Source: Asparagopsis taxiformis (lineage: Eukaryota; Rhodophyta; Florideophyceae; Bonnemaisoniales; Bonnemaisoniaceae). Taken from it: a stretch of DNA of 64,000 nucleotides. Position numbers and translations under genes: made by a program. The notes under the pieces are model-generated. The model did no database searches, was not told the DNA's origin, and worked only from the letters and a program-made list of their open reading frames with translations. The first letter of the stretch is position 1, and each line of letters begins with the position of its first letter. The stretch is from the NCBI GenBank assembly GCA_030407315.1, contig JALQPE010002441.1, forward strand, positions 42,772 through 106,771. The letters run 5' to 3'. This document shows positions 30,811 to 40,987 of this stretch, piece by piece.

Positions 30811-31044
30811 CACACCCGACAGATACCGAGTTGGCCGCGACACGGTGCATGGCAAACAATATCAATAATTTCAATTTCACCAAACATCATCTGTGTTTGC
30901 ATTGCTGCCATCGCCCGCGCAGCTGAGCTGAGCCATGCCGTGCCGACTGGTTGGTGAACCGAAACAATTGATACGGTACAGAGCAGCGCCAAGTCGAGCC
31001 CAATCCGTTGATTTCGATCCAACTTTCCCCATTGTGAACCAGAG

Positions 31045-31800
31045 GTCGTGCGGCCGATGACTACACGTGTAGCAAGGACACATTATGATACACGTGTTAT
31101 GGTCAGCGGTAGTGAAACCAGTGACATGGATGGTCTCACTGAGGAACCAAAATGTGGGTGTGCGCCAGAGGTCGTGCAGCCGATGACCACACGTGTAGCC
31201 TGGATACATTATGATACACGTGTTATGGTCAGCGGTAGTGAAACCAGTGACATGGATGGTCTCACTGAACACCAGAAATGGGGCGGTGTGTACCGGAGGT
31301 CGTGCGGCCGATGACTACACGTGTAGCAAGGACATATTATGATACACGTGTTATGGTCAGCGGTAGTGAAACCAGTGACATGGATGGTCTCACTGAACAC
31401 CAGAAATGGGGCGGTGTGTACCGGAGGTCGTGCGGCCGATGACTACACGTGTAGCAAGGACATATTATGATACACGTGTTATGGTCAGCGGTTGTGAAAC
31501 CAGTGACACGATTGGCTCACTGAGGAACCAAAATGTGGGTGTGCGCCAGAGGTCGTGCGGCCGATGACCACACGTGTAGCAAGGACACATCATGGTACAC
31601 GTGTTATGGTCAGCGGTAGTGAAACCAGTGACACGAATGGCTCACTGATCAGCTGGAGGAGGGGGTGTACCGAAGGTCGTGTGGTCGATGACCACAAGTC
31701 TAGCCTGGATACATTACACTACACGTGTTCTGGTCAGCGGTAGTGAAACCAGTGACACAAACGCACTCATTGACTGTACAATGTGGTCTGGAACACTTAT
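31045..31800. repeat. Tandem satellite, six units of about 126 bp
   Basis: The marker GTCGTG recurs at 31045, 31171, 31299, 31427, 31552 and 31676 (spacings 126, 128, 128, 125, 124). Each unit holds two ACACGTGT palindromes and one GTGAAACCAGTGACA. Units are highly similar, so the array is young or homogenised. Confidence 0.92.
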
Positions 31801-31888
31801 GAGGGGTAGCGAAATCAGTGACGAGTATGTTCACAACGTTATTGAAACGTGAGTCCTAGAAGCAGTGATATCGTTGACCCCCACCAAT

Positions 31889-31954
31889 GCTAATGGAAAT
31901 GTTGACTGTTTTGTTTTCGTGTGCTAATGGAAATGTTGACTGTTTTGTTTTCGT
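31889..31954. repeat. Direct duplication of 33 bp
   Basis: GCTAATGGAAATGTTGACTG plus the following 13 bases occurs twice in tandem, starting at 31889 and 31922. Confidence 0.85.
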
Positions 31955-32189
31955 CCGTGGCAGAGAAGCAAGTGAAACGCACATGCACGATACTGTCATC
32001 GTTGTATCAACGACGGTCCTGACTCTGCGGATAGGTAACATATCTCAATTGCACCGTAACCTCCGGTGTGCTTAATGGGCCATTTTTTATCTCTAGATAG
32101 GTGATAAATAAAAGTACACCGGGGATCTCAAATCTCGCTTAGTTCTATTTCCGAGGTCAACGGATTCGTACTCTGCTCTTCGCAATTCA

Positions 32190-32643
32190 TTGTACCACTG
32201 GTCGTGTGGTATCGTGGTATTCATCTCATTCGTTGGCAACCAGCCTGGAAATGGTTCGGCGCAGACTTATACGTTCTGGACCGCATTGCAGGCTGCGGAA
32301 AAATCGATTCAGATCTTGGACAACTCCTGGAAACGCAACTGCAATAGCATGTGTTCCACCTACGAGGGAAAGTCTTCCCAGCCGGGCTAGCTTTACAGAC
32401 AGTGTTCTGGATAAAGATGCTGATGCTGTAATCGACAGGATACTCAGCAACCCCGATGAGGAAGACGAGTCTGATACCGAAAACGGCGAGGAATACTCTT
32501 TCCACTTTACATGGCAATCTTTGATAGCTGTTATGTCCGTGACTGGATCAGTGCGTTTTTCAGTCGATCAGAACACATTTTTTGTTACCTGTGTGAACTG
32601 CCTCACTTCTTCCGTGATTCGAGTTGCAGCTATACATGCATGA
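32190..32643 (+). pseudogene. Possible gene remnant with an acidic segment
   Basis: Two overlapping plus-strand frames look partly coding. One (from about 32190) contains ALQAAEKSIQILDNSWKRN. The other (to 32641) contains SVLDKDADAVIDRILSNPDE followed by an acidic stretch and SFHFTWQSLIAVM. If they belong together a frameshift separates them near 32390. No family is recognised, and chance cannot be excluded. Confidence 0.25.
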
Positions 32644-32812
32644 TCCACAGAACACAAATGTTCTGCAAACACTACCCTCCACCAGGTCAGCCACTCATCA
32701 GCACTCCTGGATGGCGGTTCACATTACGTCGTAGATAGATCCCTGGGTTACCCTCCTAGAACGGCATAAACTGTACTGATCCACAACCCGAAATATACAA
32801 TTCGTTTCGGCA

Positions 32813-32930
32813 GTCACCGGTTTCAAAACCTGTTTCTGCTTCAGTGTCACCGGTTTCAAAACCTGTTTCTGCTTCAGTGTCACCGGTTTCAAAACCTGTT
32901 TCTGCTTATGTGTGTTCGTCACTGGTTTCG
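32813..32930. repeat. 33-bp tandem repeat, three units plus a partial
   Basis: Units start at 32813, 32846 and 32879, each beginning GTCACCGGTTTCAAAACCTG, with a diverged unit at 32918. The period is a multiple of three, and the minus strand is open through it as an 11-residue Lys/Gln/Pro repeat. The GTCACCGGTTTC core is the reverse complement of the GAAACCGGTGAC motif of the 29-32 kb arrays. Confidence 0.9.
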
Positions 32931-33035
32931 AAACAACTGCCATTGTTCTATTACGATAAATTGGTTACATTAGGCAGCCCTTGCATATTTTTCCGCTCTT
33001 CTATTCTCGCGTGAAAGGTGCAGCTTTCTTTCTTT

Positions 33036-33102
33036 CTTGCATTTCATGAAATGCAAGTGCACTTGAGAAGGAAATCCTCCGACGTCTGAGGCTTTCCTTC
33101 TC
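33036..33102. repeat. Two neighbouring palindromes
   Basis: 33036-33057 is a perfect 22-base palindrome, CTTGCATTTCATGAAATGCAAG without its last two bases quoted here in full elsewhere. 33065-33102 is an inverted repeat with arms GAGAAGGAAA and TTTCCTTCTC. A short TTTC microsatellite precedes them. Confidence 0.6.
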
Positions 33103-34379
33103 CAGTTAAACTACATTTGCGCTAAACCGCTGCCCTCAGCTGTCAGTGGTTGTGCAACCCATGGTCTCTTCAACAACTGCAGCCCTCCATCTCATGTTTC
33201 ACTACTGTGCATACCCATCAATATGCAGACAAACACACATGCTTGTCAGAGGTTCTCCAGCCGATGACATCCTCCGTCATGGGTTTTCACAAAGTACCTA
33301 TTACGGGCAACATCACACACATCCCAAGGCGTATCTCTAGCCGTCATCACAAACTTCTATATCACTTGGCATTAATGTTCCCAGACTGTGCCAGGTCATT
33401 CCTTCAACAGGGCGTGAGAGTGGTTATTTCCTCCTTTCTACGATGATTCTATTTTTAATATTCAACCATGATTGTATTGCCAGGCCAGTCTACTCAAATA
33501 AATTGACAGATGATTGAGTTCCACTGTTCACAGCTGTGACTTGGCAAGCGATACAAACCGTTGGCAGGTAGTACGTCCCAATTCACATTGTGTCTTCCGG
33601 GCCAATGACCAACAAGTTTGCCAAATCACTCAGCCCGCGAACCTAGGTTTTTCTCTACTCCTGACACCTGCCGCAAGTTCCCAATTCTGCCCCTAGACGA
33701 TCCTCCACTCCTTCTTGCCTCATATAAATTGAGAGAGAACTCAATAACCTCTCTCCAGGAAAATTTCGCTCATGCAATTTCCTCACACTATCGTTCCGAA
33801 CACCTTCTACCTGTTGCACGCTTCTTGGCAGGTTCATTTTCCTCATCAATCAACTACTTCACATATCATCTTCATCATTGCATGGTTTTGCCGACTCACA
33901 TTTATCCCAACTCCGAATGGCCTCCTTGGACAATGGATTGAATCGATCCAATGGAGACAGCACTACTTTCAAACTATTTTGCTCCCTTCAAGTAACAATA
34001 TTTCGTTGGTACTCGACTACTTGTTCATGGCATGGGATTGTGCCGGTCCGTGGATTTGTACTCACCATTCCCAGACGCTCAAAAACCCGCCAGTGGTTGT
34101 GCAACCTGTGTTTCCTGATATCACTCTCCACTATCATTACCCAGGCTGACCAATTGTTTTTCTTCACTTGTACATTTCTTCATTCTCTTCACAGTCTGTA
34201 CATCAACCACACTCCATCCATCTCAAATTCAAATACCAAGAGCCGGATACTGTTTTGGTGATGCATCTATTACTCTTCATTATCGTTAATATAGCTATGG
34301 TGATCTTTCCTTCCCAATAAATATTGCTTCAGAGCGTCTGTTGCCTATACAACTACACTTCTTTACCATATCTGTCTTC
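33103..34379. other. No supported gene
   Basis: About 1.3 kb, AT- and C-rich on the plus strand. Scattered copies of CCAGTGGTTGTGCAACC (33146, 34089) relate to the satellite core at 30.4-30.8 kb. ORFs are short and unconvincing. Confidence 0.3.
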
Positions 34380-35700
34380 AAAACATCCCGAAATCTAGTG
34401 TTCCCAGAGCACATTGTGGCATTTCTGGTTTGAAAATTAGGTTTCAATTTACACCGTTATGGTATTTCTGGTTCCGTAATTTAGAGCTCTTAGAACGGTG
34501 CACAGCATCCATGTCTTTTAGTGATAGTGGTCCCAGAGCAATTTATGACGTTCCTGTTCTCAAATAGCATTGTTCCTAGAACGATATATACTGTTCATGA
34601 CTTCAACTTGCATTAATCACAGAACGCTCTCTACTGTTCACCATTTCGATGTTCACTGTTCTCAGAACTTCTCAGGCTCTTCTAGGTACGGTCCGTGATG
34701 TTCCAGGTTCAGACTTTCTTACTTCGCAGAACAGTCTACACCGCTCTCGGCTCCTCAAAACAGCGTTCTGGGAATTGTCCGCGGGTTTCCTGAATACACT
34801 TCTTAGTATTCCTCTGCCGGTATGTGCTGTTCCTGGCTATATACTTCTTCATCTCCGGGAACAGTCTCTACTGAACCTCTCTACACTTATCACTGTTCAT
34901 GGAACATCACTCATCGTCTCTATGTTGCTCCTTTGGTATTCGAAGAACAGTCTGTGATGATCCATGCCGTCTTTTCTGCTCTTCCGAGGACAGTATATGG
35001 TGTCCTTGTTAGTTGGATTCATTGTTCCCAGGCCTTTCAACAGTGTTCCTGGTTTCTATGCATACTGGCTCCGGATCAATCTTCGGTGATCCCAGTTTCC
35101 ATCTATACCACTTCAGGGACTGTCTTTGCTGTTTTGTTGCGTTCCATGTCTGCATTCGTATAACAATCGTTGTCGTTCCTGTTTCCAAGTTCACTGTTCC
35201 ACGAACGCTATGTTCCGTTTTGCTCCTCTCAATACATTGCTCCACAGAACGGTTGTTATTGTTCGCAGTTTCGATATTACGTCAGACTACACCGTTCATG
35301 TGGTGTCGTCTGTATAGTTCCTGGAGTATTCGAAGCTGTTCCGGGTACTCAACCACACTGTTCCCAGAACAATGATTACTGTCCCAGTATGTAAACATAG
35401 TGTTCTTAGAACAGTAGGATTACTGTCCCAGGATGTAAACATAGTGTTCTTAGAACAGTATGATTGGTTACTGGCTGTCCAATACAGCACTCTCAGGAAC
35501 GGTCTTCATCGTTTCTCATGTTTGAAATATCGTTCTGGACATTGTCCGTACTGTTCTCAGTTTTAAATATACTGTTCTCTGAACAGTGCTCTTCTTGTTC
35601 CATGAACAGTGTTTGGTGACACAATAAAACACTGTTTCACTGTTCTCAGCGCATTTCGTGCCTTCCTAGTGTCCATTTCAAACAGTGTTATCTAGTCAAT
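34380..35700. repeat. Degenerate TGTTCTnnGAACAGT repeats (second, larger block)
   Basis: About 1.3 kb with dozens of degenerate copies of ACTGTTC, TGTTCCCAG, GAACAGT and GTTCTTAGAACAGTA. The clearest units are two 35-40-bp copies at 35385-35460 containing ATGTAAACATAGTGTTCTTA. This is the same family as 24840-25180. ORFs here are made of the repeat and are not genes. Confidence 0.65.
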
Positions 35701-37363
35701 ACTGAACTGTTGGAGTTGATGTCTTGCACTCTGCATCGAGCCGAGCCGTGTGAGCTACTCCCCAGTCAATGCTGTTCGACTGCATCATCTTGAATCGCAT
35801 CTGACGTTGAATCATTTGAGGAAACGTGCCTCTACCATCAATATGGGAAAGACAATGTATGCACACACAATCCAAAATGCAACGGCTTTGTGGTAGATCG
35901 TGGCCTGCTCTCAAGTGTAAAGAATGATCACATATCTATGATCCTTTCATCAACGGTCCAATTCAACCTTGAGGGTAGATGTGGAAAGCCGTGACACATC
36001 AGGAACAAATATAGATGAAGCTGGATAACGCATTTAGTATGAACGTTGAATGTCCGTCTCGTCTTAGTGCATACGTATCCAGATACGCTGTCAGTGCATC
36101 TGTATCTATTGAAACTAAATTAGAAGCAAGATCAATGATGATATCTGGTACAGGTTCTACTGGAATATGGACAAGGTGGGATTGGAGATGACTTGTAGAT
36201 GATTTCGGTCGTACGTGCAATGCGGTTTGAGTTAGATGAATCGATCCAATCGAGTTGTCGCCTCATCTTGTTTACCAAACTGTTCTACATCGGGGAAAAT
36301 CCCTATAGCTGGAGCGCTAGAACTTTTTATTGTTTTCGTCCAGTCGACCTACTGTTTCCGAGCTAGTTTATGGCATTGTCCGAGGGATATGCGATGCGAC
36401 GCAATGCAATGAGGAAAATCGGAGCGTTTCAGTGTAGGAAGGAACGAGCGAGTTCGGCAGCCTAACCGGCTACCGAGATCAGCTGTATTTCATTGGACAA
36501 TCACACTGCTGGAGATGGTAAACTGCCGCATCTGCAATACAGTCCAGAGCGTGTCGGTCGACCAATTTATTGAAATTGGTAAGATGCTGCAGACGACAAA
36601 CACATCAGATGTGCAGTAAGATTTCAGTTTACTTCGTACGCTTGCATCAATTATTGATGATCTTGTGAGACGAGTCTCGCAGCACATAGATACTATGCCG
36701 CAGGGTACAGTCCAACTGTAATAGTCGCTTCATTTCTGTCAGGGCGCTAACTCATCGGATGCCGTAAGCACTGCACCTTACACTAGAGAACTTTACACTG
36801 ACAACATGTCAGACCTGCCCAATAGCAGTATTTAAGATTGGCCACCGTGATCTCAGTAAACGGCCGACGGTAACGAAGAATCTCCTTGTAACAATTTTGA
36901 TCCACACGTGCAACACGATTTCAATTCATCGCCGATCTCACGCACATCATCCAATCAACATATCACATTTGTGCAACCTGTACAATTTCGACCCGTGCTC
37001 CCACCCAGTGCTCTTCCAGTACACGTGTAACAATAACCGTGTCCACCACCTCTGTCTGTTCTTGTGACGCTAGCCAGAATACCAACCAACCTCCATCTCC
37101 ACGTTTATCCCCGACATCAGCATTTACCGATTTCTCCCTTCACCACGTAGCTTGTACGCGCTCGCAATGAACAGGATCGCAACAAACAGATCCATCGTGA
37201 TTACATCTCCAGTCGGCTGAGGAGCAGCCAATGATTTGCAGTTCTACTTCTTCTTCTTCTGTCCGTCACGAACGATTGCCTCGGGTCGCAGAGAAATAAC
37301 GTTACGCTACATGGTCTCCCCCGATAGATTCCATTTTTCTCTGCTCTTGCTGTACCTCGATCG
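35701..37363. other. No gene with confidence
   Basis: About 1.7 kb. One plus-strand stretch (36514-36620) starts MVNCRICNTVQSVSVDQF and stops after 34 codons; it may be a scrap of a protein. 37030-37190 is C/T-rich. No repeat or RNA gene is seen. Confidence 0.25.
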
Positions 37364-37859
37364 GTGTTCTGCATTGCAAAGGCGCTCAATTTCACTGACT
37401 GGCGTTTCAACAGCCGAGCAAGCATTCCGCGGAACGATCCAAGCTCAACAACCCCATTGCATACGTACGCATATTGGTCTCTGAGACTTTTTGTTTGGCA
37501 GCGCACGGCAAATAGTTCTCTGTACGAACATTCTGCGCGAGGACAGAGTGAACGGCTCTCGATTGATGACAACGGATTATCTGTGGCGCGATTTATGGTC
37601 ACGCACCCGCACAATACCGCTGATCGTAGAATGGTTATGCAACAGACTCTAGACTCTTTGGTCATGAGCTACTCGGCCAACGTGGAAACCTCGTTACGAG
37701 CTGCGACGCATTTATTGCCAGTGTGTGAAAGCGATGCCGAAACCCCTCGAGCTCTGGATCAGTGGTTCTTCACCACGGACAAAATATGTTGAAGCTGTTG
37801 AAACGCTGGAAAAGTCCAATGAGGTTCTTGCCGAATTTCTGTTAACGTCGGAACTCTGA
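37364..37859 (+). pseudogene. Possible protein remnant with one frameshift
   Basis: A plus-strand frame open from about 37364 looks coding from SIDDNGLSVARFMV through SYSANVETSLRAATHLL to WFFTTDK. Near 37782 an extra A in AAAA shifts the frame; one frame over it continues as YVEAVETLEKSNEVLAEFLL and stops at TGA 37857-37859. The helical Leu/Glu/Ala-rich style resembles the hypothetical gene at 25916-27397 (compare VNAVETALEFSKAID), but homology is not established. Confidence 0.35.
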
Positions 37860-38546
37860 GTGATCACAGGCATTCCATAAATTTATGGTCCTTCGCTCAC
37901 ATCCGATGCTAATGAGCTAGCACAACTGGTGCCTCGAGAAACGCGTGAATTGCTGCACAGAGTGCTGATGAGTGGGTTTCCAGGCCTTTGAACGGAAGCA
38001 CAGACTGGTGTGAAAGTGGCAATTGAGTTGAGTCTGTGCGATCTCGCCTGTTCAATATGCTGACTAATCCTGGGGAAACTGCTGCGTACATTATGGTGAG
38101 CGATACTGCAACAGCAACTGCGCTCTGTACACTGCAACATCAACAGGGTGATGTGTGTGTGATCTCAGAGCTGAGTGTGATTTCAAGAGGTTATTCTAAA
38201 TTGCTGGTGCTCATGCAAAGGGTCATTCTCTACAGCTGGAGCGCTGCAGGTTGTAACGAACGGACGAGCGATTCGACAAGTATTACAATAGCGTGACTGC
38301 GAAACAATCGAACAGTATTTTTCATGTCTAGATGTGGGCAGCAGGGTGGGTGGTGGGAGAACATTCGTTGAAGGTGGTGGGGATATCGAGCTGAACCGCT
38401 CAACGACACGATCGAGGTTGGTTGTGAATACAGACGAGGTGAAAAGCGATTGTGCGGTCGGCGAGTCGAGGTTACCTGCAGCGCAACACCCGGCTCGGCT
38501 GTTGTTGCAAATAATGCGAACTGAATCGCACCTGAGCAAATACGGT
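37860..38546. other. Left flank of the Copia insertion, no gene with confidence
   Basis: A plus-strand stretch (about 38050-38240) is open with FNMLTNPGETAAYIMVSDTA and could be more of the preceding remnant. The sequence is cut by the Copia element at 38547 and resumes at 43951. Confidence 0.25.
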
Positions 38547-38837
38547 TGTCATATGTTCCATTCTGTAATGGTGGGAATGCTGAGGGATGGGTAATCAACA
38601 AGGCGAGTTCAGCCGGCACGTAAAGACCGAGGGTTGCTTCCCTTATTCCTTTTTTATTCCCCGCTTGTGTATGGGGTGAAGCCGGTATTTATACTGTATC
38701 GGAGTGCCGGTATTGCATTCTGTCAGTAAGTGCAATTCACATATAGAGGATATGTGGTGAATTGCTTAGTGGCCGATTCACGATTAGATACGTGCCATAA
38801 AAGTGTGTGCTTATGATAAAGTGGGCAGTCTACAACA
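38547..38837 (-). repeat. 3' LTR of the Copia element
   Basis: 291 bp, TGTCATATG to CTACAACA. Minus-strand G-rich tract CGGGGGTG lies just before it (38838-38845) and is the likely polypurine tract. Confidence 0.95.
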
Positions 38838-39066
38838 CACCCCCGAATGACTGTAGTCCATCGTAAGTCATTCTTGCTGTTGTTCTTCTTGTTATGAGCT
38901 ATTTGAGCAACTTTGCGAGCTGCCGTAATGTCGATGCCGTGCTTAACATGTGTTCGTATGTGTATAAGTATTCTCTATATTGCTAATGCAATGTATGCGA
39001 GGGGCTATAACCCTTTGCGTAGTGTCTGCGTAGTAAAATGATAACATATTGCGTGCGTGCTGCTAG

Positions 39067-40875
39067 TCATCGCCAAGTCCTGCTATTGACTTCATAACCT
39101 GCATTCATATCGATACTTAATTCGCCAGTGGCGCAGGTAGTATTAATCATTCTGAAAAGTGTAACATTGCGCTTGGTAAGTGCGTCAGCGATGTTCAGTG
39201 CCCCAGGTATCCACTTTAGCGTATCGAGCTCTCTTGACTCAAAGCTATCACGAATTCGATCGACGGTTTGGCGTATCCTATAATCTTTCCCTTCGTGTAA
39301 AGTTGTTATAGTGTCATATAATGCTCTGGAGTCGACATGGAGCTTATGCGGAATTATCAACTTCGGAAAGAGGCTAGAGTATGACTCTTTGAGGTGGAAT
39401 CCTCTATCTTCGGCATCAGCGCAAGCCAAGACTTCTGCTCCATAAGATGAATAACAGACTCGTTTCTGCTTTGTGCTACTCCAATCGATGGGATGATAGA
39501 TGACGGGACTATTGTTAACTTCAATTGCCAGTCCGGTGATACTCCCTGACTGGCCATAAGATCTGCTTCGAGAAATGTTGAAGGCTGCGTCCGTGAAGGA
39601 ACAAACGTATACATCTCGGACTTGTTCTTTCGGTTTAAGGAATGTTATTGATGGTGATAATTCGAGTATCTCCTTCATTAGTTGGTTTGCTGTATGTAAA
39701 TGTGTCACCTTCAGAATAGGAGTTTGCTGTTGCATCCATGATGCTGCAAATGATGCAGGTGGGAGTACTCCGCTTCCTAGAAAGTTAAGCGTACCGGCTA
39801 AACTTTTGAAAAATGTTCGTTCGTCTGAAGTGGCTGGTTCAAGTAATTCTTTCCGTCGCTGTCTTGACAATGGAATTTGTTGTATTCTGCTGGTGTAGTT
39901 CTTCATAGATAGATTTATATCTCCCACCGAAGATCTGCTTATTTCACATCCATTGAAGTGGAAGTTATCTCCGAAATTTGTTTTCCCGACTTTGAATTCA
40001 CTTGATAGTGTATCTGTGAAATGTTTTATCTTGCTCTGGGAACCACCAATGAGGAAGTCGTCTGTCACCTTTGCCACGATCAGTACTATTCTTCCTGAAT
40101 TATCGCGGAGTAAGTACACTTGGTTAATATTGTTGGCGCGGGTAAGACCATACTTTTCGATCATCCATGTTTCAATCGTTGTGGCCCATTGTCGTCCAGC
40201 TTCTACAATCCCATAGGGAAGTAGTTTAAGTTTCCATAGTACACCACGATGGCCTCCCCACTCTCTTGGTGGTCTTACATAAATTTCACGGCGAATTGGT
40301 CCGCTCTGGAGATATGCGCCTTTTATGTCAGCCATACCGAGGTGGAAGTTGAGGATGGATGAGACGGAAAGTGTCATGCGAATAGCATCGAATTGAGCGG
40401 TAGTGGAATCTTTTCTTATGTCTTCTTTGTCCTGGTCTCTATTTCCATGTGGGACTATGCGCGCTTTAAGGGTCTTTCGTCCATCTTCGGATGTTTTGAT
40501 CTTATATACAACGTGAGAGCTTATTATGTTGCTATTACTCTGAACATCTTTTTCCGGAATGATGTCGTATGCCTCTTTCCAGTTGCTGTCATGTTCAGTT
40601 GTAAATGAATCCGCAACTATCCATGGTGGTGCAAATTCCAACTGTTTTCTTGTCACTTGTGAGGTGCCAATCTCCTTACCAATATCTCGAAGGTAACGTT
40701 GCCTCTCTGACTGTAGCTCCTCAAAGTAAGGGGGAGGTATATCCTTGATCACAGAGTTCCCAATGTCTTTTTCTGGTGCTTCACTCCTGTTTTGTTTATC
40801 ATCATACTCTTCTGAGTTGTCGGATACAACATGATTTACCTCTTTTGGAGAGGTTTGTGGGGTGTTATTAGACAT
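39067..40875 (-). CDS. pol: Copia RT-RNase H, 602 residues
   Basis: Starts at ATG 40875 (MSNNTPQTSPKEV). The RT_Copia region has WKEAYDIIPEKDV, KARIVPHGN, MADIKGAYLQ (first catalytic Asp), WKLKLLPYGI and the catalytic pair in VTDDFLIGG, where most Copia elements have YVDD. RNase H has FTDAAF, YGAEVLACADAEDRGF, HVDSRALYDTI and NIADALTKR. The frame is intact. It differs by one frame from protease-integrase, whose stop is at 40990-40988, and an in-frame TAG near 40944 closes this frame upstream. It therefore needs internal initiation, splicing, or repair of a lesion to be made as part of one Pol protein. Confidence 0.93.
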   Translation of the reverse strand: MSNNTPQTSPKEVNHVVSDNSEEYDDKQNRSEAPEKDIGNSVIKDIPPPYFEELQSERQRYLRDIGKEIGTSQVTRKQLEFAPPWIVADSFTTEHDSNWKEAYDIIPEKDVQSNSNIISSHVVYKIKTSEDGRKTLKARIVPHGNRDQDKEDIRKDSTTAQFDAIRMTLSVSSILNFHLGMADIKGAYLQSGPIRREIYVRPPREWGGHRGVLWKLKLLPYGIVEAGRQWATTIETWMIEKYGLTRANNINQVYLLRDNSGRIVLIVAKVTDDFLIGGSQSKIKHFTDTLSSEFKVGKTNFGDNFHFNGCEISRSSVGDINLSMKNYTSRIQQIPLSRQRRKELLEPATSDERTFFKSLAGTLNFLGSGVLPPASFAASWMQQQTPILKVTHLHTANQLMKEILELSPSITFLKPKEQVRDVYVCSFTDAAFNISRSRSYGQSGSITGLAIEVNNSPVIYHPIDWSSTKQKRVCYSSYGAEVLACADAEDRGFHLKESYSSLFPKLIIPHKLHVDSRALYDTITTLHEGKDYRIRQTVDRIRDSFESRELDTLKWIPGALNIADALTKRNVTLFRMINTTCATGELSIDMNAGYEVNSRTWR

Positions 40876-40987
40876 TGGAGCGACAATACACCAATGCTCA
40901 CTTCCCTCACCCCCGTATTGTCGGACTGCAGAATATTTGTGCTATAGGCCGGTGCGGTGATGTATTGGCTTGAATGCAGGACAATGT

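Noticed and set aside
30440..31800. CRISPR-like array
   Set aside because: Units of 113-128 bp are similar over their whole length, without unique spacers of constant size, and the context is eukaryotic.
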